Positions 34,759 through 42,986 of a stretch of DNA of 64,000 nucleotides are shown here, in pieces. The notes beneath the pieces were generated by a model that searched no databases, was not told the origin of the DNA, and saw only the letters and a list, made by a program, of their open reading frames with translations. The DNA is from JABDKJ01 sp964609215. Lineage in GTDB: Bacteria > Bacteroidota > Bacteroidia > Flavobacteriales_D > JABDKJ01. The stretch is from positions 35,524-99,523 of the forward strand of contig CAZSQZ010000013.1 in NCBI GenBank assembly GCA_964609215.1, written 5' to 3'. The translations under genes were made by a program, and so were the position numbers. Position 1 is the stretch's first letter; every line of letters starts with the position of its first letter.

Positions 34759-36957
34759 CTATTTAACAATAAATAGTTGTGTTTGAAGAACCGCACCTTG
34801 AACTACCTCGGCAATATAATTGCCCTTAGGTAATTCTGAGACATCAATTCTTGTATTGTGATTCTTAGAATTATTTAGATAAGTTGATGTAGAAACTGCT
34901 TCTCCAAGCATATTTCTGATGGTCAATGTAACTTGACCTTCGTCAAAGTTAATAAAATCAACGACAAATTCCCCATTATTTGGGTTAGGAAATAATTTTA
35001 TTGATTTTTCAGTATCCAGATTTTTTAGATTTCCTTGGGTATCATCATTTGGTTGAAGCGGTGTTCCTAAATTCGTGAATGTATCGAATGCAGACCAAGG
35101 AGATAGAATTACGTTTGCAGCACCTAATCTATCTGGTAAAGGTAATGTTGGGTCTATTAAGCACCCACATCTAACTTGCCATTTATAAAATGCTCCTGGA
35201 ACCATACTTCCTGTAGCGCCTGCTGGGAAGGTGTTTGCATTAAATAATGTAAAAGTAGCATCTGGTGCGAGTTGAGCTGAAAAATCATTACCATCGGCAT
35301 TTCCTGCGACCTGAACTCCTTGAATTAAAACTTGTCCTGGAGCTTGCGTAAATGGTGCTGAAGGGTCTAAAGATCCAATTGTTCCTCCTCTCAGAAGACA
35401 AGCGCTTGAAGCATCACTATAGTGATCAAATTTTAGTTGAGTCTTATTTCCATTTGAAACGGTTTGATCTTCAAATAATCCTATTGGAGCATCAGAAAAA
35501 TTTTCTGGAATACAAGCAGTTGGATCTGTGCAAGAGTCACATGAACCAAAACATACAACTGCTAAAGATTCTTCCATTGTAACGGTTAATTCTCTGTTCA
35601 CGAAAAAACCTCCATTTCCATCATCAGTTGCAACAGTACAAGTAGCATCCTCGACCATATCCAAAACCTCATCTGCAAAACCTCCCATTGCATCATCAAC
35701 AGTATACTTAAACTCATAACTCCCTTCAGGAATAGATACTATTGCAGTGTAAACTCCGTCACCATCTGTATCTGTCATTTCAATACAATTTGGGCACCAA
35801 CCGTTAAATGATCCAAATACGAAAACTGGTCCGCTAAGAGGTAGCTCCTCATTCATGTCTACTTGAAAAGTAATATCATGACTAGGTGTTGCATTACCGC
35901 AACTCACACATTCTCCCCAACAAACAGTAGGCAGCATTTCCGGTCCATTAACCTCTAAAACTCTATTGACAAAAAGTGTTCCATCTATATCTGTGGCAAT
36001 GGTGCAATCTGCATCTCCTATTGGGTCTAATATTTCATCTGTAAACATTCCAGAACCAGCTGTACCCTGAGTATATTTATACTCATAATTTCCTATTGGA
36101 ATATCAACCGAAGCAGTATAAACATTATCTCCATCTGGATCGGTCATTTCATTACAATCTGGACACCAGCCATTAAATGATCCAAACACGAATATTTGCT
36201 CTGTGACAGGTAATTCATTTGATAAATCCACCGAAAAATCAACTGTATACAAACATGAACCATTATCGGTTACAGCATCTGGATCAAAATTACTTGCTAA
36301 TGGATCAGTACATCCTGGCACCGCACCACAGTTCGTTGAAACACATAAATTATTAAAAGTAACAATAACATCTGCGGGCATTGGAGTACCACTAAAATTT
36401 GCAATCGCAGCTACAACAGATGGTGTTTGACCGTCTGGATCGAAAGCACCTGCAGCAGAAGGGCTTCCTGAAGAAACAATTCCACCCAGCGTGAAAGTCC
36501 CTGGTCCATTAACAACGGTATTAAAATCATTCCAAGGACATGGGAAACCTCCACATCCATTGTTTTCTATTCTGAATTCAAGGGTTATTGGGAAAACAGA
36601 AGGGTCTCCCATAACGGTATAGTCTATAGATATACAAAATTCCGAACTAGAAAGTCCACTTGTACCTACATCCCAAATGAAACCTCCAAAATCATTATTT
36701 GCTCCTTGCAAAAGCCCCATAGAGGAGTTATTACCAAAGGACAAACCAGAGCCCCCATCGAATCCTGTATTAGCGCTAACTGTTAATAGATTAGCAGGAT
36801 CTTCTGAACATAAGTAAAGGCATGAGCCATCGTCTTCAGTAGCACTTGAATCAAAATTAGAAGCAGCAGCATCTGTACAACCAGGCACTTGAGCATTTAT
36901 ACCAAAACAAAGACACAATGCAAATAGTAAAGAAATGGATGAGTTAAAGTATTTCAT
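34759..36957 (-). CDS. Secreted repeated-module protein (paralogue) with T9SS sorting domain
   Basis: 732 residues; signal peptide ending CFGINAQ. The N-terminal part (about 24-240) is a third copy of the 170-residue module (FDGGSGLSFGNNSSMGLL, EFRIENNGCGGFPCPW). Then come two modules with IFVFGSFNGWCPDCNEMTD and VFVFGSFNGWCPNCIEMTD, a fold like CBM48/AMPK glycogen-binding domains (FGSFNGW is the key string). A fibronectin-like region and a T9SS type A end follow (LFPNPNNGEFVVDF, KGNYIAEVVQG). It heads an operon with the gene at 31225 and has a promoter overlapped by a palindromic operator. Confidence 0.8.
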   Translation of the reverse strand: MKYFNSSISLLFALCLCFGINAQVPGCTDAAASNFDSSATEDDGSCLYLCSEDPANLLTVSANTGFDGGSGLSFGNNSSMGLLQGANNDFGGFIWDVGTSGLSSSEFCISIDYTVMGDPSVFPITLEFRIENNGCGGFPCPWNDFNTVVNGPGTFTLGGIVSSGSPSAAGAFDPDGQTPSVVAAIANFSGTPMPADVIVTFNNLCVSTNCGAVPGCTDPLASNFDPDAVTDNGSCLYTVDFSVDLSNELPVTEQIFVFGSFNGWCPDCNEMTDPDGDNVYTASVDIPIGNYEYKYTQGTAGSGMFTDEILDPIGDADCTIATDIDGTLFVNRVLEVNGPEMLPTVCWGECVSCGNATPSHDITFQVDMNEELPLSGPVFVFGSFNGWCPNCIEMTDTDGDGVYTAIVSIPEGSYEFKYTVDDAMGGFADEVLDMVEDATCTVATDDGNGGFFVNRELTVTMEESLAVVCFGSCDSCTDPTACIPENFSDAPIGLFEDQTVSNGNKTQLKFDHYSDASSACLLRGGTIGSLDPSAPFTQAPGQVLIQGVQVAGNADGNDFSAQLAPDATFTLFNANTFPAGATGSMVPGAFYKWQVRCGCLIDPTLPLPDRLGAANVILSPWSAFDTFTNLGTPLQPNDDTQGNLKNLDTEKSIKLFPNPNNGEFVVDFINFDEGQVTLTIRNMLGEAVSTSTYLNNSKNHNTRIDVSELPKGNYIAEVVQGAVLQTQLFIVK

Positions 36958-36992
36958 AATTCAATAATAATTTAAGAGGTTTGATAATATCT

Positions 36993-37011
36993 AAGTGTCT
37001 AATTAACACTT
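36993..37011 (-). promoter_or_regulatory. Second, weaker palindrome in the leader of the repeated-module operon
   Basis: AAGTGT-N7-ACACTT, the same AGTGT-N7-ACACT architecture as the stronger site 4 bases further on. It lies downstream of the predicted transcription start. Confidence 0.45.
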
Positions 37012-37014
37012 TGC

Positions 37015-37035
37015 TTAGTGTTTAAAGTACACTAA
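37015..37035 (-). promoter_or_regulatory. Palindromic operator candidate (shared with gap)
   Basis: Perfect inverted repeat TTAGTGT-N7-ACACTAA. It overlaps the predicted -7 box of the promoter at 37032-37061. The same arms and spacer length occur upstream of gap at 39724-39744. Confidence 0.65.
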
Positions 37036-37061
37036 TATATAATAAAATTAACAGAACACAA
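37032..37061 (-). promoter_or_regulatory. Bacteroidota-type promoter of the repeated-module operon
   Basis: On the reverse strand TTG (37061-37059) is followed after 19 bases by TATATTAG (37039-37032), one base off TAnnTTTG. Spacing is exactly that of the phylum consensus. Confidence 0.55.
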
Positions 37062-37131
37062 AGGCTTAATGGACTACAAAAAATTCTTGTTCAACGAAAT
37101 AAATTCTATTCTGCTAATTTGCTGAACAAAT

Positions 37132-38685
37132 TTATTGGCAACTCGGATCTACAATTCGAACATTGTCTAGGTAAAACTGATAGTTGGTAAAAGAGTTAGG
37201 TGCAAAAAGAAATAAGAGATTATTTATATCATCTATTGGAGTTCCAAAATCAGGGCTAAAGTTATATGAGAAAGAAATGGTTTCCCATTGATTTTGGGTA
37301 GTGGTGTTTCCTGTTAATACCGTTCTTCTTCCTGATGGAAAAGCAGATAAAGCCAAGGCTTGATTTTCAAATTGAACATTTATACTTGTGCCAATAGGAG
37401 CGCTTGAATAAATATCTGCTTCAATAACTAAATCTCCTGATTCAAAATCTGAAGCATCTGTAATTATCTCGGTTAAATATCGTATGAAATCGAATTGAAC
37501 ATCTGGGTTTCGCTGATAAAAAGTACAATGACTTGATGGATTTATAGCAGAGCTATTTGGATTTGGAACGTTTTCATTAAGTGTCCCCTGACGATCTACC
37601 CAGTGCAATTCTTTATTACCGTTATCATCTAAAATATTGTGAGAACAATCTAATTCCAATACTTCTATTTCCGTAGAAGTGATTTGCATACCACAACACT
37701 TATCCATTTCGATCATTATATTTCCACCCGCAACACCCCAATCTACTAGAATAGTGTTAGTTCCTTGTCCAGAAACTATAGTCGCTCCGTTAGGCAAGGT
37801 CCAATCGTAGGTAATACCATCTATCAAGTCTACACTATATTGAACATTCTTTGCTCCCTCGTAAACTGTTTCAGGCCCCTTAATTATTAAGTTATTAGGA
37901 TTTTGAAATACTCTTACATAATCTACTTCCATTTGTGCTGGAAATGGAGTGTTAGCATTTGGACTTCCAGGAAAATTACCACCAACGGCTACGTTTAGCA
38001 AAAAATGGAAATCTCTATCGAAAGGCCAGAAATCATTTGAAATATCGGATTTCTTGATGGTATTATACTTAAAGCCATCAACAAACCAACTCAATTCATC
38101 TTCTTTCCATTCAAATTCAAACAAATGAAAATCTTCTGTAAAATTGGGGCTTCCAATTTGATAGGAGGTTCCTGTCATTTGATTATTAGGAGAATACCTT
38201 CCATAATGAACTGTGCCATGAACTTTATTTGGCTCTTGCCCTAAAATTTCCAAGATATCTATTTCTCCACTGGCAGGCCAAATACCAAATTCAAAATCTT
38301 CCGGAAGCATCCAAAAGGCTGGCCATATTCCTTGTCCCTCTGGAAGTTTAATTCGGGCTTTAACTTTCCCTGAAGAAAATGCAAAATTACCTCTGCTTAC
38401 TATTCTTGAGGAAGTATAATTAGATCCTGCAAAGGATTGGTTCAATGCCGTAATTTTTAGGACGCCATCTTCTACCTTAACATTCTGAGAATTACTGGTA
38501 TAATATTGCAACTCATTATTTCCCCATCCATTACTCCCTGTTCCAATATCAAAACCCCATTTGTTTAAATCTAAAGAGGTACCATCAAATTCATCATTCC
38601 AAATAAGGTATTCTGATTGCTGAGCTTGAACTGAAATAGTAATTAGAAAAAAGGATAAAAAAAATAGATTGTTGAATAATGTCAT
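37132..38685 (-). CDS. Secreted glycoside hydrolase family 16 (laminarinase-like) beta-glucanase
   Basis: 517 residues with signal peptide (ending ISVQAQ). The GH16 domain spans about 25-265 and shows the catalytic motif GEIDILEILG (nucleophile and acid/base Glu, about 141-146), preceded by IWPAFWMLPED and followed by VHGTVHYG and HLFEFEWKEDELSWFVDG. These residues fit a laminarinase or other beta-1,3-glucanase. A PKD-like domain (about 275-350) and a C-terminal CBM-like beta-sandwich (about 360-517, ending FYLDNVRIVDP) follow. No T9SS sorting domain is seen, unlike the neighbours. Follows gap by 48 bases and precedes the repeated-module operon, together suggesting laminarin use. Confidence 0.88.
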   Translation of the reverse strand: MTLFNNLFFLSFFLITISVQAQQSEYLIWNDEFDGTSLDLNKWGFDIGTGSNGWGNNELQYYTSNSQNVKVEDGVLKITALNQSFAGSNYTSSRIVSRGNFAFSSGKVKARIKLPEGQGIWPAFWMLPEDFEFGIWPASGEIDILEILGQEPNKVHGTVHYGRYSPNNQMTGTSYQIGSPNFTEDFHLFEFEWKEDELSWFVDGFKYNTIKKSDISNDFWPFDRDFHFLLNVAVGGNFPGSPNANTPFPAQMEVDYVRVFQNPNNLIIKGPETVYEGAKNVQYSVDLIDGITYDWTLPNGATIVSGQGTNTILVDWGVAGGNIMIEMDKCCGMQITSTEIEVLELDCSHNILDDNGNKELHWVDRQGTLNENVPNPNSSAINPSSHCTFYQRNPDVQFDFIRYLTEIITDASDFESGDLVIEADIYSSAPIGTSINVQFENQALALSAFPSGRRTVLTGNTTTQNQWETISFSYNFSPDFGTPIDDINNLLFLFAPNSFTNYQFYLDNVRIVDPSCQ

Positions 38686-38733
38686 TTCTCTAAATATACT
38701 TAATTTTCAGTGTTTAAGCAAACCACGATATCT

Positions 38734-39720
38734 CTATAGAAGAGTTACTAAATCAGCAGTTCTAGCAGAATAGCCTGCCTCATTATCGTACCAACCAACA
38801 ACTTTTAAAAGCTTACCATTTGATGAAGTCATTAGACTATCAAAAATGCAACTATGCGGATTACCTATAATATCTGCAGAAACAATTGGCTCATCGGTAT
38901 ACTCCAAAATGCCTTTCAGTTCCTTGGATGCAGCTTTTTTGAAGAGTGTATTTACCTCCTCAGCTGAAACATTCTTCTTTAACTGAAATACACAATCGGT
39001 TAATGATCCTGTAATTACCGGAACTCTAGTTGCAATTCCAGAAAGCTTTCCTTTTAGTTCTGGAAGCACAAGACCTACTGCATCTGCAGCACCTGTAGTT
39101 GTTGGAATTATAGATTGAGCTGCAGCTCTTGCTCTTCTTAAATCGCTGTGCGGTGCGTCTTGTAAACGTTGATCTGAAGTGTAGGCATGAACTGTTGTCA
39201 TATATCCGGTGCTTATTCCAAAGGCCTTATCTATAAGCTTTGCCATCGGTGCTAAACAGTTCGTTGTGCAAGATGCATTGGAAACTATCTTATCCGATTT
39301 TTTAAGTTTCTTTTCATTTACACCTAATACAATAGTTGGGACTCCTCCTCCTTTCGCAGGCGCAGATATGATCACTTTTTTTGCTCCGGCTTGTAAATGC
39401 AATCCTGCAGATTCTGCTGTTCTAAATACTCCTGTTGACTCAACGACTACATCTACTCCCAATTCCTTCCATGGTAATTCTGCTGGATTTCTGTTTTCGA
39501 AAACAGGAATTCTGACCCCTCCGATAGAAATTGATTTTGAGGTAAATTTTATTGATTTAGGATATTTACCTTGTGCTGTATCATACTTTAATAAATGAGA
39601 TAAAGTCTTGTTATCGGTTAAATCATTTATCGCTACAACCTGCACTTTTGGGTTGTCCATTAAATTCCTGAAAGTCAGTCTTCCTATTCGTCCAAAGCCA
39701 TTTATTGCTACCTTAATCAT
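38734..39720 (-). CDS. gapA: Glyceraldehyde-3-phosphate dehydrogenase, type I
   Basis: 328 residues. The N-terminal NAD motif INGFGRIGRLTFRN and the active-site stretch SNASCTTNCLAPMAK with the catalytic Cys are plain. Later motifs are HAYTSDQRLQDAPH, RRARAAAQSIIPTTTGAA and WYDNEAGYS. It oxidises glyceraldehyde 3-phosphate in glycolysis. A palindrome lies directly before the start codon, so control with the nearby glycan genes is plausible. Confidence 0.96.
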   Translation of the reverse strand: MIKVAINGFGRIGRLTFRNLMDNPKVQVVAINDLTDNKTLSHLLKYDTAQGKYPKSIKFTSKSISIGGVRIPVFENRNPAELPWKELGVDVVVESTGVFRTAESAGLHLQAGAKKVIISAPAKGGGVPTIVLGVNEKKLKKSDKIVSNASCTTNCLAPMAKLIDKAFGISTGYMTTVHAYTSDQRLQDAPHSDLRRARAAAQSIIPTTTGAADAVGLVLPELKGKLSGIATRVPVITGSLTDCVFQLKKNVSAEEVNTLFKKAASKELKGILEYTDEPIVSADIIGNPHSCIFDSLMTSSNGKLLKVVGWYDNEAGYSARTADLVTLL

Positions 39721-39723
39721 ATC

Positions 39724-39744
39724 TTAGTGTTAAAACGACACTAA
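39724..39744 (-). promoter_or_regulatory. Palindromic operator candidate at gap start
   Basis: Perfect inverted repeat TTAGTGT-N7-ACACTAA only 3 bases before the gap ATG; on the reverse strand it overlaps TACATTAG, a one-off match to the -7 box. Arms and spacing equal those at 37015-37035. It could also fold as a hairpin in the mRNA leader. Confidence 0.6.
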
Positions 39745-39787
39745 TGTACGGATTAAAATGAATAAACCTTGTTACTGAAAAGGAATC

Positions 39788-40759
39788 TTATAAAATTTCT
39801 TCGATAATTTTTGAAATTGAATAGCCTTCTGCTTCCGCCTTGTAATTTCTAACCAGTCTATGTCTTAAAACTGGATTAGCGACTGCTTTTACATCTTCGA
39901 TATCTGGCGAGTATTTCCCCATAACAGCAGCATGGGTTTTCGCTCCAATGATCAAATATTGAGAAGCTCTGGGTCCTGCACCCCAACTTACATAGTCATT
40001 AATGATAGAGGCCGCTTTTTCTGAACCAGGTCTAGTTCTTGCTACTAAATTGACCGCATATTCAATTACGTTATCGGTAACTGGAATTTGTCTTATTAGC
40101 TTTTGAAATTTTAAAATCTCATCCTTTGACATTATAGGAGAAGCATTCGCAGTTTTTCCAACTGTTGTCGATTTAACCACTGCCAGTTCTTCTTCATAAC
40201 TTGGATAGTCGACCCAAATATTAAACATAAAACGGTCCAACTGTGCTTCAGGTAAAGGATATGTTCCTTCTTGTTCTATTGGGTTTTGTGTTGCTAATAC
40301 GAAGAAGGGATTATCTAAAGAGAACCTTTGTCCACCGGTAGTAACAGATTTTTCCTGCATTGCCTCAAGAAGAGCTGCTTGTGTTTTAGGTGGTGTTCTA
40401 TTGATTTCATCTGCCAATACTATATTGGCAAAAATAGGTCCTTTAACAAATTTAAAATTTCTTTCATTGTCCAAGATTTCACTTCCAGTAATATCCGAAG
40501 GCATTAAATCTGGTGTAAATTGAATTCTCTTAAAGCTCAATCCTAAAGCATCTGCTACGGTATTAATTAAAAGAGTTTTTGCCAAACCAGGCACACCCAC
40601 AAGCAAAGCATGTCCTTGACTAAATATGGCAATTGAAAGATATTTGACAACATCTTCTTGGCCAATAATTACCTTTCCTATTTCCGATTTCAGTTTATTG
40701 AAAACTACTCCAAATTCATTGAGTGTTTCTACAGCTGAATTCCCTCCTTGTTCTGACAT
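39788..40759 (-). CDS. MoxR family AAA+ ATPase
   Basis: 323 residues from ATG 40759 (MSEQGGNSAVETLNEFG); a start at 40798 would overlap the upstream gene. Walker A is GVPGLAKT, Walker B is IVLADEINRTPPKTQAALLE, and the arginine-containing sensor LPEAQLDRFMF follows. MoxR ATPases act as chaperones for metal insertion or complex assembly, usually with von Willebrand A proteins. None is adjacent in this window, but in related genomes the genes following moxR often include DUF58/vWA members. Co-transcribed with the SurA-like genes upstream, 17 bases away. Confidence 0.92.
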   Translation of the reverse strand: MSEQGGNSAVETLNEFGVVFNKLKSEIGKVIIGQEDVVKYLSIAIFSQGHALLVGVPGLAKTLLINTVADALGLSFKRIQFTPDLMPSDITGSEILDNERNFKFVKGPIFANIVLADEINRTPPKTQAALLEAMQEKSVTTGGQRFSLDNPFFVLATQNPIEQEGTYPLPEAQLDRFMFNIWVDYPSYEEELAVVKSTTVGKTANASPIMSKDEILKFQKLIRQIPVTDNVIEYAVNLVARTRPGSEKAASIINDYVSWGAGPRASQYLIIGAKTHAAVMGKYSPDIEDVKAVANPVLRHRLVRNYKAEAEGYSISKIIEEIL

Positions 40760-40776
40760 TTGTGTTTTGTTAGGTT

Positions 40777-42138
40777 TTAATTTTCTGTGAGATACCAATT
40801 GTTCTCAAAAGAACATGTCTTGTATTCATCTCCGATACGAATATACGTTCGTTTTGCGGTTGAGTTCACCCAATCCGTAAGAGATTTTTGACTTGTTTCG
40901 TTTCTAGCCATTTCCTGGATGAGCTGATAGTCATCTTTCAAGTTGGCTTGATGGGGTTCTGTTCGTTCAACTAGCTTCAAAATTCTATATGCTTGACTTC
41001 CATCTGGATTCTGCATTACAACTGGTTCCGAAATTTCTCCTACATCTAGTTTATCAATGACAAAAAATGTTTGAGGTTCTATATCCTGAACAGCAAATCT
41101 AATGGAACGCGTACTAGGATTTAATATGATTCCTCCACTGAACTTAGAGTCTTCATCATCACTAAACCTGCTTGCCGCTTTTTTAAAATCTATACTATCA
41201 TTTTGAATTAAAGTAGAAATAGAATCCAACTCAGAGATGGCACCTGAAAGGTCCTCACTCGAAATTTTTGGTTTTATAAGGACATGACGGCTTTCATATA
41301 TATCTCCTCTTCTATCCAATAACTGAAGAAAATGAAAACCATAATCAGTTTCAAAAACTGGTGAAATCTCACCAATGTCCATATTATAGGCCATTGCTTC
41401 AAATTCTCCTAGCATCATTCCTTTTCTAGCTTCTCCTAAATTTCCTCCTCTAGGGGCAGAACCGGGATCATCAGAGTAGAGGCTCGCCACTAATTCAAAA
41501 TCTTTTCCTGCAACAATATCTTTTCTCAATTCGTTTGCTCGAGATTCTGCTCTTCTCATTTCTTCTTTGCTGGGCTCAGGCTTTTTAACTATGTGGGCAA
41601 TCTCAAATTCTGAACCAATTAAAGGAAGACTATCTTTTGGTATATTATTGAAAAATTCCTCAATATCGGCTGGTGTAACATAAGCAGCTGAAGTAAGTCT
41701 CCTTTGCATTCGCTGAACAAGCATTTGATCTTCTAAAAAGCCGCGGAATTCTAATTTAATTTTCTCCAGGGATTTACCATAGAACTCTTCCAACTTTTCT
41801 TGACTGCCCAATTGCTGAACAAAATAGTTTATCCTTTGATCTAATTCTAAATCAATTTCTTCATCGCCTATCTCTATACTGTCGATCTTAGCTTGGTTCA
41901 ACAATAGCTTTTCAAACAGTAAATTTTCCATCACCAAACAACTCGTTTCTCCCGTTGTTCCTCTAGACAACAATTCGCTTGTTTTAACAGTATGATCAGA
42001 TAGTAAGATTACTTCCTCTCCTACAACACCAATAATCTTATCTATAAGCTGCATATCTCCTTGCGCATTGATATTATGAGTCAATGACAAGATTAAAATC
42101 AGTATTGGCAGTCTATTTATTAATTTCAATTTCTCCAT
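40777..42138 (-). CDS. SurA-like peptidyl-prolyl isomerase (periplasmic chaperone)
   Basis: 453 residues with signal peptide (ending THNINAQ). The N-terminal SurA-type helical part begins DKIIGVVGEEVILLSDH; two parvulin domains follow: EIAHIVKKPEPS ... GGNLGEARKGMM ... FETDYGFHFLQLLDRRG (about 175-270), and a second, less typical one (YESRHVLIKPK..., DDEDSKFSGGIIL). It should assist folding of outer-membrane proteins. It overlaps the end of the lipoprotein gene by 26 bases. Confidence 0.9.
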   Translation of the reverse strand: MEKLKLINRLPILILILSLTHNINAQGDMQLIDKIIGVVGEEVILLSDHTVKTSELLSRGTTGETSCLVMENLLFEKLLLNQAKIDSIEIGDEEIDLELDQRINYFVQQLGSQEKLEEFYGKSLEKIKLEFRGFLEDQMLVQRMQRRLTSAAYVTPADIEEFFNNIPKDSLPLIGSEFEIAHIVKKPEPSKEEMRRAESRANELRKDIVAGKDFELVASLYSDDPGSAPRGGNLGEARKGMMLGEFEAMAYNMDIGEISPVFETDYGFHFLQLLDRRGDIYESRHVLIKPKISSEDLSGAISELDSISTLIQNDSIDFKKAASRFSDDEDSKFSGGIILNPSTRSIRFAVQDIEPQTFFVIDKLDVGEISEPVVMQNPDGSQAYRILKLVERTEPHQANLKDDYQLIQEMARNETSQKSLTDWVNSTAKRTYIRIGDEYKTCSFENNWYLTEN

Positions 42139-42982
42139 TATTCAATGCTTTCTGAAAGAGTTCCTCTCTCATTTTCTCAAGCAATTTTATTTTTCGTGAA
42201 TTTAAGATTAAGCTTTTAATATTTCTCTTTTCTAAATCTATGGGAGAATAGCTGTCTTTAAGCTTAAAATCATTCACTTTCAACAAATAACGTCTATTCC
42301 CCTCTTCAAAGTCTACGAATTTATCTTTTTTCAAAAATCTTTCTTCGTTATAAATTGTTAAAGGCACCTCAGACAAGAGATCTTTAAGATAAATCCAGTC
42401 TCTTGTTTTTTGAAAACACATAAAATCTGGAGCATCACATAATGTTGCTAAATCTAAACTGTCTTGAGAACTATAGTTTCGAACTAATTCTTTTAACTCT
42501 TTTGTCTCTTCAAAATTAACTGGATGGCTAACATAAATAACTTGCAGGGCGTAGTCTTTTAGCTTAAACATTTCAATGTTCTCGGAATAGTAATCCTCTA
42601 TTTCCTTTGAATGAATTACGGTGTCTAACTTTTGCTTAATTAATTCCCGTTCAAATTTGTAAATAATGAGGTCGCTTTTATAGGTCTCCAACTCAGCCTC
42701 TACATCTTTTTGATAATCACTAAGGTTTAATTCTGCTTGACTGAGAACTACACGTTTACGCACCCAGTTATCAATAAAAATGTTTGCCAACTTAATTGAA
42801 TCCTCCATACTGGTATTTCGAGGAATACTCTTTTTCAATTGTTCATGTGACAGATAACTATCTTGAACCTTCGCTACAAAATCTATTTCCTCTTTTTGTT
42901 TACAGGAGATACACGCAAGGCATATAAGAATGAAGATGAAAGAATAAGAGAGATTTCTCTTTTTAATTTTTAACCTCCTCAA
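42113..42982 (-). CDS. SurA-N-like lipoprotein without a parvulin domain
   Basis: 289 residues; lipoprotein signal with Cys in LACISCKQKE (about residue 27). Helical body (IPRNTSMEDSIKLANIFIDN, QAELNLSDYQKDVEAELETY) resembles the N-terminal chaperone part of SurA/PpiC, but no GGxLG or HILV parvulin motif is seen. Placed between two parvulin-type genes, with 4-base and 26-base junctions, so it is probably a structural partner of them. It could be a degenerate isomerase that kept only binding. Confidence 0.75.
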   Translation of the reverse strand: MRRLKIKKRNLSYSFIFILICLACISCKQKEEIDFVAKVQDSYLSHEQLKKSIPRNTSMEDSIKLANIFIDNWVRKRVVLSQAELNLSDYQKDVEAELETYKSDLIIYKFERELIKQKLDTVIHSKEIEDYYSENIEMFKLKDYALQVIYVSHPVNFEETKELKELVRNYSSQDSLDLATLCDAPDFMCFQKTRDWIYLKDLLSEVPLTIYNEERFLKKDKFVDFEEGNRRYLLKVNDFKLKDSYSPIDLEKRNIKSLILNSRKIKLLEKMREELFQKALNNGEIEINK

Positions 42983-42986
42983 CTTC

